This document shows positions 1-6,960 of a stretch of 12,500 nucleotides of DNA, in pieces (the stretch's first letter is position 1; the number at the start of each line of letters is the position of its first letter). The stretch lies in assembly GCA_905221605.1 (NCBI GenBank), contig CAJNDS010002675.1, forward strand, positions 182,501-195,000. Direction: 5' to 3'. A program made the translations under genes and the position numbers. Origin of the DNA: Symbiodinium natans. Taxonomy: Eukaryota; Sar; Dinophyceae; Suessiales; Symbiodiniaceae. The notes beneath the pieces are model-generated. The model worked only from the letters and a program-made list of their open reading frames with translations. It made no database searches and was not told the origin of the DNA.

Positions 1-129
1 TCCCCTTCCCACGGTGAGGCGGACGGCACTTTGGCAGAGTACGTGCACATCAAGGAGCGCCCCCTGCCTCCGCGGATCCCCAGATTTGGGGGGGGGGGGG
101 TGTGCTTTGAGTTGGCTGATTGCTTTAGG
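1..129 (+). CDS. partial exon, unknown protein
   Basis: The window opens inside a reading frame (codons start at base 1) with no stop for 43 codons. It includes the motif GTLAEYVHIKERPLPPRIP and is GC-rich at third positions (22 of the first 29 codons). A run of 13 G at 88-100 would be read as four glycines, followed by VCFELADCF. The frame ends at the first telomere-like unit: AGG then GTTTAG, so a phase-0 donor at 130 would end the exon there. The next candidate exon (1945) starts in phase 0, which is compatible. I do not recognise the family. The exon could instead stop before the poly-G run. The frame choice is fairly secure, the 3' border is not. Confidence 0.5.
88..100 (+). repeat. G13 homopolymer
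   Basis: Thirteen consecutive G. In the frame of the first exon it encodes glycine and keeps the frame open, so the run length decides whether the downstream 28 bases belong to the exon. Confidence 0.9.
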
Positions 130-210
130 GTTTAGGGTTTAGGGTTTAGGGTTTATAGGGTTTAGGGTTTAGGGTTTAGGGTTTAGGGTTTAGGGTTTAG
201 GGTTTAGGGT
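124..210 (+). repeat. TTTAGGG array
   Basis: About twelve TTTAGGG units with one disrupted unit (TTTATAGGG) near 153. The G-rich strand is the plus strand. It abuts the open frame that starts at base 1 and forms the 5' part of the presumed first intron (130-1944). Confidence 0.95.
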
Positions 211-990
211 CTACGGTTCTTTGATGGAGGGCTCAGAAGCGCAGTCCTGAACCAATGAACCTGAGGCTTTGGTTCTCTCTCATATGGATTGCCTGATCTT
301 CCCTGCCTCGAACCCCTCAGCAACCACCCTGAAAGCGCGGAGAATCCTGAAAGCCTCCGCAGTTTACGCCTTAGACCAGCACAACCCCCCGTCCCAAATC
401 CCCGAAATCTCGCAACACCCCCCCTTCGGCACCTTGTCCTCTGCTTCTTTCTCTTCTGAGAGGCTGCCGATCCGTCCCTGAAGACTGGCGACAGGGTTCG
501 AGAGGGGCAGGCCCTGAGCGCAGTGGGGATTTCAAGAATCTGGTGCAGTGATAGGCCGTACTAGAGATTAACAGCTGACGCTGCAGATCCAAACGAAACA
601 AGAGCCGGCCCTGAATTGTTGAAGAAGAAGTTTCCGGAAGATGTTCCCATCAAAGCCGCTTCAGTTTGAGCACCCTGCACACATGTCAGCTCGCGCCTAC
701 AGGTGATCGCCCAAAGCGGTGATATCGGCTTTTGCCCGACACCACACCTGCATGTGGAGCCTTGGCCCGCAGACCAGAAGCCCGATGATGTCGCTAGATG
801 CCACTTCCCGTTTCGAACAGTTTCCGATGCCCTAAGGCCCTAAACCCATCAGGCCCCCGGAAAGGCATCTGGTTGCCGAACCCATATTTGCCTCGCCAAG
901 CCGTGGCACAGAGCCCTGAGTCCTAAACCCCGCAAGTTCTGAAGCTCTAAGGGCAATTATATGGGCCCTGAACATGGTCCCTGACCTCCT
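211..990. other. no convincing gene; probable intron
   Basis: Mixed-composition DNA between the first TTTAGGG array and the next candidate coding segment. Short open frames exist on both strands (269-481 plus, 371-601 minus), but neither has splice borders or a recognisable motif and they overlap each other. Isolated CCCTAA-like words occur near 830-850 and 920-935, which may be eroded telomere-like sequence. Confidence 0.5.
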
Positions 991-1080
991 TTACAAGATA
1001 CTAAGGGACCATGGAACTACCCTAAGAGAAGCGTGCTTTCGCAGAGAAGATATACATGACAGGATCCATGAACAGGCATA

Positions 1081-1250
1081 GGACAGACTGTGGGGATGCG
1101 CATTGTTCCTTGGGTTCTTCGAGGCTCTGGGGATCTCCAGGCTAAAGGTCCATCCAAAGCGAGAACGCGCCGAGAAGGTGCCAAATGCACTTTTCCCCGC
1201 TACCCTCAACCCCCTGGAGCCCCAAGCCCTATTGAAGCCCCAGCATGAAT
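1081..1250 (+). CDS. possible terminal exon, unknown
   Basis: After a stop-like TAG that could also serve as a 3' splice site (GGCATAG then GACAGACTG), the plus strand is open for 56 codons to TAA at 1248-1250. The segment contains GCALFLGFFEALGISRL followed by a basic stretch (KVHPKRERAEK). The minus strand is also open over 991-1209, so the direction is uncertain. No family is recognised. The segment lies within the presumed intron between 130 and 1944 and may be a chance frame. Confidence 0.22.
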
Positions 1251-1398
1251 AAACCCCTAAACCGTCTAAACCTGCTAGACCCTGAGCCCCCCTCCCCCAA
1301 CGATAATACCCATGTGCCTGAAGCTCTCAGTCGGATGCCGGTTTCCCCCCACCCTACCCCTTTAAGCTCCCCACTCACCCCAAGTTTAAAACGAGCCG

Positions 1399-1660
1399 GT
1401 GGGGCAAAAAAAACTATTTTCATACGCCACGACGTACAATCTACGACCAAAAGCCGCTAAGTCGATTCACCCAAGTTATGCCTTTGAGCGTGCTGCAAGA
1501 TACCGTGATATGCTCCGCGCTCCTAACTCTTCCAGTCTCTTCCACCACAAAAGAAATAGGGCGTGCCCCCTCGAACAAAAAGCTTCCCCAAAGAAATCTA
1601 TAGTCCTTATTCTTGGAGCCTCGAATGAGAGGACAACCCTTAGCCTTAAACCAAAGCCTA
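1399..1660 (+). CDS. possible coding segment running into repeat
   Basis: An open frame reads into the following C-rich array. Its first 80 or so residues have ordinary protein composition (for example SYAFERAARYRDMLRAP as part of HPSYAFERAARYRDM), after which it becomes a PSTLNPQ repeat made purely by the array. No start context, splice site or family is recognisable. I list it because the non-repeat part is open and not low-complexity, but chance is a fair explanation. Confidence 0.18.
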
Positions 1661-1931
1661 AACCCTCAACCCTCAACCCTCAACCCTCGACCCTCGACCC
1701 TCGACCCTCAACCCTCAACCCCCAACCCTCAACCCCCAACCCCCAACCCTCAACCCCCAACCCTCAACCCCCAACCCCCAACCCCCAACCCTCAACCCCC
1801 AACCCTCAACCCCCAACCCTCAACCCTAAACCCTCAACCCTAAACCCTAAACCCTAAACCCTAAACCCTAAACCTTAAACCCTAAACCCTAAACCCTAAA
1901 CCCTAAACCCTAAACCCCAAACCCTAAACCC
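1657..1931 (-). repeat. degenerate to pure CCCTAAA array
   Basis: About 39 seven-base units. The left two thirds are variants CCCTCAA, CCCTCGA and CCCCCAA. From about 1826 onward the units are canonical CCCTAAA, so the purest part faces the exon at 1945. The variants lack the in-frame TAA of the canonical unit, which creates long artificial Pro/Asn-rich open frames here. Confidence 0.95.
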
Positions 1932-1944
1932 CCACTTCTACAAG

Positions 1945-2043
1945 GAGGTCCATCTCCGCGAGGGCCGGGATGCCGACTCGGTGCCCTTTGGCTTCCGCGG
2001 GCCCGAGGTGCGCGCCCTGGGGTTGCAGGCTCCTGTCAGGAGG
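1945..2043 (+). CDS. exon between inverted telomere-like arrays
   Basis: A 99-bp segment begins after CTTCTACAAG, 13 bp past the CCCTAAA array, and ends with AGG before GTTTAGGG. In the plus frame it is open with phase 0 at both ends and encodes EVHLREGRDADSVPFGF and onward to QAPVRR. Third positions are G/C in 28 of 33 codons. Joined to the frame at 1-129 it continues without a stop. The other frames are also open because the segment is GC-rich, so the frame is chosen on third-position bias. Family unknown. The acceptor is AG but lacks a clear pyrimidine tract other than the C-rich array itself. Confidence 0.5.
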
Positions 2044-2210
2044 GTTTAGGGTTTAGGGTTTAGGGTTTAGGGTTTGGGGTTTGGGGTTTGGGGTTTGGGT
2101 TTGGGTTTTGGGGTTTGGGGTTTGGGGTTTGGGGTTTGGGGTTTACCGTTTAGGGTTCAGGGTTTAGGGTTTACCGTTTAGGGCTTAGGGCTTAGGGCCT
2201 AGGGTAGGGG
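2044..2210 (+). repeat. TTTAGGG then TTTGGGG array
   Basis: Canonical TTTAGGG units lie next to the exon, TTTGGGG variants from about 2073 to 2143, then broken units (TTTACCG, CTTAGGG). This mirrors the array on the other side of the exon: pure inside, decayed outside. Confidence 0.95.
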
Positions 2211-2489
2211 CTTTGGGGCTTGGAGGGGCTCTGACAATTTAGGGTGGGGTTTAGGGGGAGGTGTACCTCCGCTATCCCAGCGTCCAGGCTTCCTAGGGTG
2301 GACCCCCTTTGCTCCCAGTTGGTAGGCCTTTGGGCATTTTGGATTTTCCCTTATTGGTCTGAAGAGGATTAGGTTGGTGAAGTACGCGGGGCATATCAGA
2401 ATCAGAAGGTCCCAACTGTCAAGGTACCGCGTGGCTTTGCTTCATCTTAGCTCCCCTCTACGTCCCCTCAAGCCACTTGATTTTGATTA

Positions 2490-2990
2490 TTGCATCCCAT
2501 CGAAGGGCATTGGGTTTCGGGCTTGTGCGAGATTCAGGGTGACACTAGGGCTCAGGAGCTCGCAGCATGGGACAACTGTAAGCCGAAAATCAGGGAAGTA
2601 GAAGGCTCCCCCCTGGCCAGGGCCCTTTCCAATGTGAAGAGGGCAGCTGGTATTCTGCGGACGGCCCCGAGAGAGGAGACAAAAAGGATGGAAACACGCA
2701 AGGCCGCACTGGTGGACTGCAGCTTAATCTCAGGGGCCCTCCATGATTGTTTTACGGGCTCCTTTGCGCGGGAATGCTCTCATGGCAATAATGTCTCCGG
2801 GTCCGGATGCGCGCAGCAGAAGACAACCGAAAAATGCAGTTTGTCCGAAAATTCTCGCGGCGTGCGCATGTCACCTCAGATTCTCAGACGTCACACTGGA
2901 GGGATTGTGCCGGCTTTTTCCACTTCAAGCCTCAGCAACAAAGCCTTGAGAACACACTTGGCAAACTTTCATGTTCCGCACGGACGTTGA
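2490..2990 (+). CDS. 166-codon open frame, unknown protein
   Basis: This is the longest open frame here that owes nothing to repeats. It opens just after an in-frame TGA, so it need not start at its first TTG and could be a terminal exon entered by splicing. It ends in TGA at 2988-2990. Composition is protein-like: an early CEIQGDTRAQELAAWDNC stretch, a Lys/Arg-rich middle (RTAPREETKRMETRKAA), several cysteines, then a Ser-rich C-terminus. I see no signal peptide, membrane segment or known motif. Two other plus frames are open over parts of it, including one ending just before a GAG/GTAATT donor-like site at 2992. If it belongs to the same gene as its neighbours, a different frame would have to be used. 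Confidence 0.35.
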   Translation: MHPIEGHWVSGLCEIQGDTRAQELAAWDNCKPKIREVEGSPLARALSNVKRAAGILRTAPREETKRMETRKAALVDCSLISGALHDCFTGSFARECSHGNNVSGSGCAQQKTTEKCSLSENSRGVRMSPQILRRHTGGIVPAFSTSSLSNKALRTHLANFHVPHGR

Positions 2991-3036
2991 GGTAATTAGG
3001 AGGGGAGCCGCCATCTTTGGGAGACTTTTAGAGTTG

Positions 3037-3140
3037 GGGGAGTTTAGAGTTTAGAGTTTAGGGTTTAGGGTTTAGGGTTTAGGGTTTAGGGTTTAGGGTT
3101 TAGGGTTTAGGGTTTAGGGTTTAGGGTTTAGGGTTTAGGG
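3037..3140 (+). repeat. TTTAGGG array
   Basis: About 13 nearly perfect TTTAGGG units preceded by a few TTTAGAG variants. It stands 24 bp before the next exon-like segment. Here the G-rich strand precedes the exon, unlike the bracketed exons elsewhere. Confidence 0.95.
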
Positions 3141-3164
3141 CCTTGCAAAGCCTCCCGGCTTCAG

Positions 3165-3277
3165 AGCGCCTTTGCATTTCGGGCCATGTTCGACTATGAT
3201 GAGCTGGAAGTGAAGTTCGAGGAGAGGGACGCGAAGACGAAGACCAAGGCTCGCTACCTTCGGGAGCTTTTCTCCAG
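3165..3277 (+). CDS. exon, charged helical segment
   Basis: A phase-0 start after CCCGGCTTCAG gives an open plus frame SAFAFRAMFDYDELEVKFEE followed by a Lys/Arg-rich stretch (RDAKTKTKARYLRELF). Third positions are G/C in 28 of 37 codons, like the segments at 1 and 1945, and the phase-0 start fits the phase-0 end at 2043. The alternating acidic and basic residues suggest a charged helix. The 3' border is unclear: TCTCCAG is followed by GA, not GT, and then by 16 C and 10 A. Either a non-canonical donor is used (reported in dinoflagellates) or the exon ends elsewhere. Family not recognised. Confidence 0.45.
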
Positions 3278-3284
3278 GAACTTT

Positions 3285-3310
3285 CCCCCCCCCCCCCCCC
3301 AAAAAAAAAA
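3285..3310 (+). repeat. C16-A10 homopolymer pair
   Basis: Sixteen C directly followed by ten A, immediately downstream of the charged exon-like segment. Confidence 0.9.
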
Positions 3311-3411
3311 GGGACTTTTCTATCGGGGGACTCCCGCTTCCTGGGCTTTTCGGGCGGAAGTTGGGGTTTTTGGTCAGGTTTTTGGTGGCGCGTGCTTCCC
3401 GCACGAGAAGT

Positions 3412-3435
3412 GTCTCTCTCTCTCTCTCTCTCTCT
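3412..3435 (+). repeat. CT dinucleotide microsatellite
   Basis: About twelve CT units in otherwise mixed sequence. Open frames that cross it read as Leu/Ser repeats and should be ignored. Confidence 0.95.
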
Positions 3436-3615
3436 GTGGGTGTTGGATTTTGCAATCTCAAGTCTTGTGTGCCGCTTTCAAGTTTGGAGGTTGGGGTTTT
3501 TGGCTCAAGTGGCGGTCTTGAGATCGTGCTGCGTGCTCCTATGGCCGGTGCATTTGGACTGGGGAGTTTTTGTTGGGGAGACATGCTCTTGGACTGCTCG
3601 CGGGATGTGGAGGGC

Positions 3616-3628
3616 GGGGGGGGGGGGG
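3616..3628 (+). repeat. G13 homopolymer
   Basis: Thirteen G within non-coding sequence between two exon-like segments. Confidence 0.9.
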
Positions 3629-3690
3629 AATGTTCCTGTTGAAAGTGGTGCCTTCGATGCTGTTCGAGCTAGCGCTTGGCAGAATTTCAG

Positions 3691-3758
3691 GCCAAGGGAA
3701 TCTCCATTTTGCCCGTGGCCCCTCCAAGTGCAACCCATCATCAAGCCAAGACATTGAG
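3691..3758 (+). CDS. possible small exon with GTAAGC donor
   Basis: A 68-bp segment lies between an acceptor-like GGCAGAATTTCAG and a good donor ACATTGAG/GTAAGC at 3759. Two frames are open: one reads AKGISILPVAPPSATHHQAK, the other GQGNLHFARGPSKCNPSSSQ. I cannot choose between them. The following intron would start almost directly with the CCCTAAA/CCCCAAA array, the reverse of the orientation seen after most other exon-like segments. Confidence 0.3.
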
Positions 3759-3762
3759 GTAA

Positions 3763-3920
3763 GCCCTAAACCTTCAACCCTAAACCCCAAACCCCAAACC
3801 CCAAACCCCAAACCCTAAACCTTGAACCCCAAACCCCAAACCCCAAACCCCAAACCCCAAACCCCAAACCCCAAACCCCAAACCCCAAACCCCAAACCCC
3901 AAACCCCAAACCCCAAACCC
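3763..3920 (-). repeat. CCCCAAA array
   Basis: A few CCCTAAA/CCTTCAA units, then about 18 CCCCAAA units (TTTGGGG on the other strand). Because the T-to-C change removes the TAA stop, all six frames stay open and give artificial proteins of the PNPKPQT or FGVWGLG type. Confidence 0.95.
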
Positions 3921-4092
3921 ATTTTGCTCCCTGTGAGGCGCCGGCAAGCGCTGCCGAGCCCGCCGCAAGGCACCGCCTGTATCCCAATTGCCGACTCCTC
4001 CCAATGTGGTACATTAAAAGATGAGCACCTTAGCCTGAACCATGGTTTAGGCGCTTCCTGCACACAGTTCGATAGACCCGAGCGGGCGCGTT
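3921..4092 (+). other. open segment after the CCCCAAA array, coding uncertain
   Basis: The plus frame stays open from the array to TAA near 4092, giving RRRQALPSPPQGTACIPIAD and a further 37 or so residues. An AG (CCCTGTGAG) follows the array by 27 bp and could be an acceptor. No family is recognised, and a spill-over of the stop-free array frame is equally likely. Confidence 0.2.
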
Positions 4093-4856
4093 AAGCCCTT
4101 CAACCCTAAAGCCTAAACACCCCTGAACCCTGAGCCCTCAACCCTATTTGAAAACGCATTAAGACCCTCTCTAAATTAAAACCTTACTGAAGCCCTGTTT
4201 ACACCTACAACCCCCACAAGCTCTACAAACCCTATAAACTTCAGAAACCCCATGAACCCTATAAACCCTATGAACTATACACCCTGAGTCGCACTCTTGA
4301 AACATTTGCAGAGTAGTGGAGCCACGTGCTTGGGCTGGCCTTGCCAATGTTCAAGCGCTCCATGGCGTCTTGAACGCCAACCCAGCCCTGAACCCGATTT
4401 AAAACCCTATGAAGACCCTATGAAAACCTTATTAAACCTCCTGCAACCCTATGAAAACGCTGTTGGAACCCCAATAAAACCCTGTTACAACCCTATTAAC
4501 CCCATCGATGAACCCTCCACGCCTCATAACCAATCTGATAGACCCGATTGTAGAGCCCGAAGAGTCCTACAGAAACGCTAAAACCCTAAATTCCCTTAAA
4601 CCCTACCCCAAAGACCCCTAAAACCCTAAATCCCTGAAGCCCTAAAACCCTGAATTCCCTACAACCCTAAAACCGTCAATTTCCTTAGACCCTAACACCG
4701 TGAGGCCCACAAACCCTAAAACCCGGAGGCCCTACGCCCAACCCTCCCTTTAGAGAGAGCGACACAAACCCTAACGGCCTAAACCCTAACCCCAAAACTC
4801 CGAACCCTAAAGTCCCTTTAGAGACCCTAAAGCCCTTAGAGACCCTAGACCCTAGA
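4093..4856 (-). repeat. eroded telomere-like tract
   Basis: About 760 bp in which AACCCT, CCCTAAA and CCCTATAA words recur at irregular spacing, diluted by substitutions and short insertions (AAACCCTATGAA, AACCCTGAGCC and similar). Density and purity rise to the right, where it merges into the clean array at 4857. I see no gene; the open frame at 4297-4581 lies inside this material. Confidence 0.75.
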
Positions 4857-5002
4857 CACCCTAAACCCTAAACACTAAACCCTAAACCCGAAACCCTAAA
4901 CCCTAAACCCTAAACCCGAAACCCGAAACCCTAAACCCTAAACCCTAAACCCTAAACCCTAAACCCTAAACCCTAAACCCTAAACCCTAAACCCTAAACC
5001 CG
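4857..5002 (-). repeat. CCCTAAA array
   Basis: About 20 units, nearly perfect on the side facing the exon at 5006, with a few CCCGAAA and CACTAAA variants further out. Confidence 0.95.
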
Positions 5003-5005
5003 AAG

Positions 5006-5105
5006 ATGTCGGGGACAGGCCTTCCGGCTACGCCGCATCGCTGGACTCGCTGGGCCTGATGCCGCCCAGAATCGGGGCTCGGAAGATCCGGGCCGGGGGC
5101 TCCCG
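5006..5105 (+). CDS. exon between inverted telomere-like arrays
   Basis: A 100-bp segment follows CCCGAAG and ends at TCCCG before GTAGGGTTTAGGG. The preferred plus frame (phase 1 start, phase 2 end) reads DVGDRPSGYAASLDSLGLMP and continues PRIGARKIRAGGS, with G/C at third position in 28 of 32 codons. A second frame is also open but has weaker third-position bias. The first base after the arrays can be splice-like on both sides. Its phase-2 end would fit an exon starting at 6599, but that link is speculative. Family not recognised. Confidence 0.45.
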
Positions 5106-5276
5106 GTAGGGTTTAGGGTTTAGGGTTTAGGGTTTAGGGTTTAGGGTTTAGGGTTTAGGGTTTAGGGTTTAGGGTTTAGGGTTTAGGGTTTGGGGTTTGG
5201 GGTTTCGGGTTTGGGGGTTTGGGGTTTAGGGTTTGGGGGTTTTGGGTTTGGGGTTTGGGGTTTGCGGTTTGGGGTT
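5106..5276 (+). repeat. TTTAGGG then TTTGGGG array
   Basis: Pure TTTAGGG units adjoin the exon, turning into TTTGGGG and irregular units from about 5188. The first unit is GTAGGG, which makes the GT at the presumed donor. Confidence 0.95.
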
Positions 5277-5278
5277 GA

Positions 5279-5387
5279 ATCGGACCGAAGTCTGTTACGT
5301 CGAATGTGAAACAGGAGTGGTTTGTACACTCTCAAGAATGCTACTTGCGCAGGAATGCGCGTCAGGTGATACTGTTAGTTTTGGCAG
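5279..5387 (+). CDS. possible exon with consensus donor
   Basis: An open plus frame containing QEWFVHSQECYLRRNARQVI followed by a hydrophobic LLVLAG ends at a textbook donor, TTTTGGCAG/GTAAGTG at 5388. The 5' border is not clear: AG occurs at ACCGAAG shortly after the preceding array. The donor is the best-looking one in the window apart from the GTGAGT at 6684. No family is recognised. Confidence 0.35.
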
Positions 5388-5451
5388 GTAAGTGCGGGTC
5401 AAACCGCATCGTCATTTCTGGCCAATCTGGAAATTATGTTATCAAGCATTG

Positions 5452-5517
5452 TTTGGGGTTTGGGGTTTCGGGTTTGGGTTTAGGGTGTAGGGTTTGGGGT
5501 TTAGGGTGTAGGGTGAA
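5452..5517 (+). repeat. short TTTGGGG/TTTAGGG tract with GTGTAGGG variants
   Basis: Nine or so imperfect units, lying inside the intron that would start at 5388. Confidence 0.9.
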
Positions 5518-5614
5518 GGGGTTTATTCGTATGATAGGAGCATGGTCGGGTTCCCGAAGATGGGCGTGCCCTTCTTGCTTGGGAGTTTTTTAAGAAAAGG
5601 AAGAGCGTTTTTGT

Positions 5615-5635
5615 GGGGGGGGGGGGGGGGGGGGG
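5615..5635 (+). repeat. G21 homopolymer
   Basis: Twenty-one consecutive G. Confidence 0.9.
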
Positions 5636-6336
5636 CGGGACTCGTTTTCGGAGAAATATCCATATCCTGCTGAAAGTTGTAGTCGTGATCACACTAGGTG
5701 TTTATTTGATAAGCTTTCATGGTCAGATTATCGGACTGAGAGTATCTGCAACAAAAATGAGGCACCCCTCCAACTACTTTGGCACCGCTTCTTTCGCATG
5801 TTGGTCAGCAATCTATGTTCTTTGGGAAAGGTTTCGCCTGTTAACATCTTTCCAATTAACCTAGAGGTGGTCCTATGAAGAAAGAAGGATGTGATTAGAA
5901 AGAGCAAGAAAGAGCAAACACAAGCAACAAAAAGAAGAACAGTGAAAGAAATTCACAGTGAGAGAAGCACGGAAAGAACGAACAAAGATGAAGAAGCAAC
6001 AGAACTAAATCATGAAGGACAGACAAATCAAAAGGAATAACTACGCAAAGATAGCAATAAGGACAGGAACGAAGCAAACCTACCAGAACAGAAAAACATA
6101 TAAACGCCTCCAGCATTGTGTTTGCAAAAGGGACGGGGTGGAGCTGCCCCCCCCCACCTCCCCACTTTATGTTTCATGTTTAATCTGCGAAAGCTTACGT
6201 TCTAGAGAAGATCAGTTGTCGGTGAAATCAGAGAGGGAACTCAGAGGTTTTCAACTACAAAAGTAACGCATACGTGGAGGTCTTCCTAAATAAAGATAAA
6301 GGTCCCCTCCTACAGTGGTCCGCTGTTTATTCCTCG

Positions 6337-6350
6337 CCCCCCCCCCCCCC
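6337..6350 (+). repeat. C14 homopolymer
   Basis: Fourteen consecutive C followed by an A-rich patch, an arrangement similar to the C16-A10 pair at 3285. Confidence 0.9.
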
Positions 6351-6483
6351 GCCAGAAAACAAAAAACAAACAAACAACACCAAACAAGATAATAAAAAAC
6401 ATAAAAATGGAATCCTCGCCCCCCGCCCCCGCCGCCAAATAGGAACAGTATGTTCTGTATCTGTGCTCTTAAAGTCGTTATCC

Positions 6484-6510
6484 TCATCACCATCATCATC
6501 ATCATCATCG
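6484..6510 (+). repeat. CAT trinucleotide repeat
   Basis: About eight CAT/CAC units. Confidence 0.9.
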
Positions 6511-6545
6511 AATTGCTGCGCGAAGCGTCGGGGTTCCGGATTCTT

Positions 6546-6596
6546 GCCCTAGACCCTAAGCCCTATCCCCGAACCCTGAGCCCCTTAACCCCACAA
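6546..6596 (-). repeat. short degenerate CCCTAAA-like tract
   Basis: Seven imperfect units (CCCTAGA, CCCTAAG, CCCTATC, CCCGAAC, CCCTGAG) end 12 bp before the ATG at 6609, followed by CCACAAAG. Confidence 0.75.
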
Positions 6597-6608
6597 AGAA
6601 ACTGGGCC

Positions 6609-6683
6609 ATGCGCAAGGTCCTAGCACTGCACGGCGGTGGGTCCAACACGAACATCATGGAGTACCAGGCTCCTTCCACTTTT
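6609..6683 (+). CDS. N-terminal exon of FSH-type serine hydrolase
   Basis: ATG starts MRKVLALHGGGSNTNIMEYQ, the characteristic beginning of FSH-family serine hydrolases (alpha/beta hydrolase fold, related to yeast FSH1): a beta strand VLALHG, a glycine-rich turn that helps build the oxyanion hole, then an Asn and a helix ending in Gln. Family members usually begin a few residues before this strand, so the ATG is a credible start, although an acceptor-like CACAAAG at 6598 would let the frame begin upstream. The exon runs to a GTGAGT donor at 6684 (phase 0) or a second one at 6688 (phase 1). The catalytic GxSxG strand, Asp and His of the family are not in this exon and I found no GFSQG-like segment later in the window. 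Expected full length is about 200-260 residues. Substrates of most family members are unknown. Confidence 0.7.
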
Positions 6684-6693
6684 GTGAGTGAGT
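6684..6693 (+). promoter_or_regulatory. two overlapping GTGAGT donor sites
   Basis: GTGAGTGAGT offers donors at 6684 and 6688. They differ by 4 bp and therefore in reading phase (0 or 1). The phase-1 choice would match the frame of the segment at 8066. Confidence 0.5.
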
Positions 6694-6704
6694 TTGGGAT
6701 GTTC

Positions 6705-6783
6705 CCCCTTATACTAACAGTCCTTAAAAAAAATTATCATAAGGGGTACTATAATCCCTATGAAGGACTTTTAATATAAGGGG
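6705..6783. repeat. imperfect inverted repeat in intron
   Basis: Left arm CCCCTTATA (6705-6713) and AGTCCTT (6719-6725) pair with right arm AAGGACT (6763-6769) and TATAAGGGG (6775-6783), with matching 5-base internal loops. The interior is AT-rich and contains a further ATAAGGGG and TAATCCCTAT. The size of about 80 bp and its unlike composition suggest a MITE-like element or a structured intron segment. Confidence 0.65.
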
Positions 6784-6814
6784 TGAGTGAGGATTCCCGA
6801 GCTTTTTGTGGAGT

Positions 6815-6836
6815 GGGGGGGGGGGGGGGGGGGGGG
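6815..6836 (+). repeat. G22 homopolymer
   Basis: Twenty-two consecutive G in the presumed first intron of the FSH gene. Confidence 0.9.
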
Positions 6837-6920
6837 AGTTTCGGACGAAGAGGCTTCAGCAGGCGGGCTTGTGCTTTTGTGCTCAACTCTGGTGACCTTT
6901 CCTTTCTCTTTTCATCGCAG

Positions 6921-6959
6921 CTGCGAAGGGTCCAGCAGAGCTGACTTATCCCCTGTTGG
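6921..6959 (+). CDS. possible microexon after a good 3' splice site
   Basis: A pyrimidine-rich acceptor (CTTTCTCTTTTCATCGCAG) precedes 6921, the best branch-distal 3' site in the window. The sequence after it can end at CTGTTGG/GTTTAGGG, a telomere-unit donor at 6960, giving a 39-bp exon. Frames 1 and 2 are open (AKGPAELTYPLLG or CEGSSRADLSPV); phase 0 meets a stop after LRRVQQS. It may instead be a decoy if the FSH exon splices directly to 8066. Confidence 0.3.
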
Positions 6960-6960
6960 G

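Larger units (their letters stand above)
5518..6545. other. low-complexity intergenic or intronic DNA
   Basis: I find no convincing gene. The stretch holds a G21 run (5615-5635), an A- and purine-rich patch on the plus strand (about 5870-6110, rich in AAAGAA and AGCAA words), C9 at 6147-6155, C14 at 6337-6350, an A-rich patch at 6356-6410 and a CAT trinucleotide repeat at 6484-6510. The hydrophobic minus-strand frame at 5895-6116 is simply the complement of the A-rich patch. Confidence 0.6.

Noticed and set aside
371-601. 76-codon minus-strand frame
   Set aside because: It is Arg-rich with no motif, overlaps a plus-strand frame of similar size, and is compatible with chance in GC-rich DNA.
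1613-1857. Proline-rich plus-strand frames over the CCCTCAA array
   Set aside because: The repeat sequence itself gives PSTLNPQ periods in all frames; there is no independent coding evidence.
3359-3510. Two similar words (TTGGGGTTTTTGG near 3362 and 3492) as a direct repeat
   Set aside because: The match is short and T/G-rich, in line with the background of the region.
3766-4063. Three overlapping minus-strand frames of 74-82 codons and a plus frame reading PNPKPQT repeats
   Set aside because: They are produced by the stop-free CCCCAAA/TTTGGGG array; only the non-repeat tails could mean anything.
5895-6116. Hydrophobic minus-strand frame that looks like a membrane protein
   Set aside because: It is the complement of an A-rich, purine-biased patch, which always reads as Leu/Phe/Ser/Cys on the other strand.
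6251-6552. Frames with poly-Gly, poly-Pro, poly-Met or poly-Ser
   Set aside because: They come from the C14 run and the CAT trinucleotide repeat.
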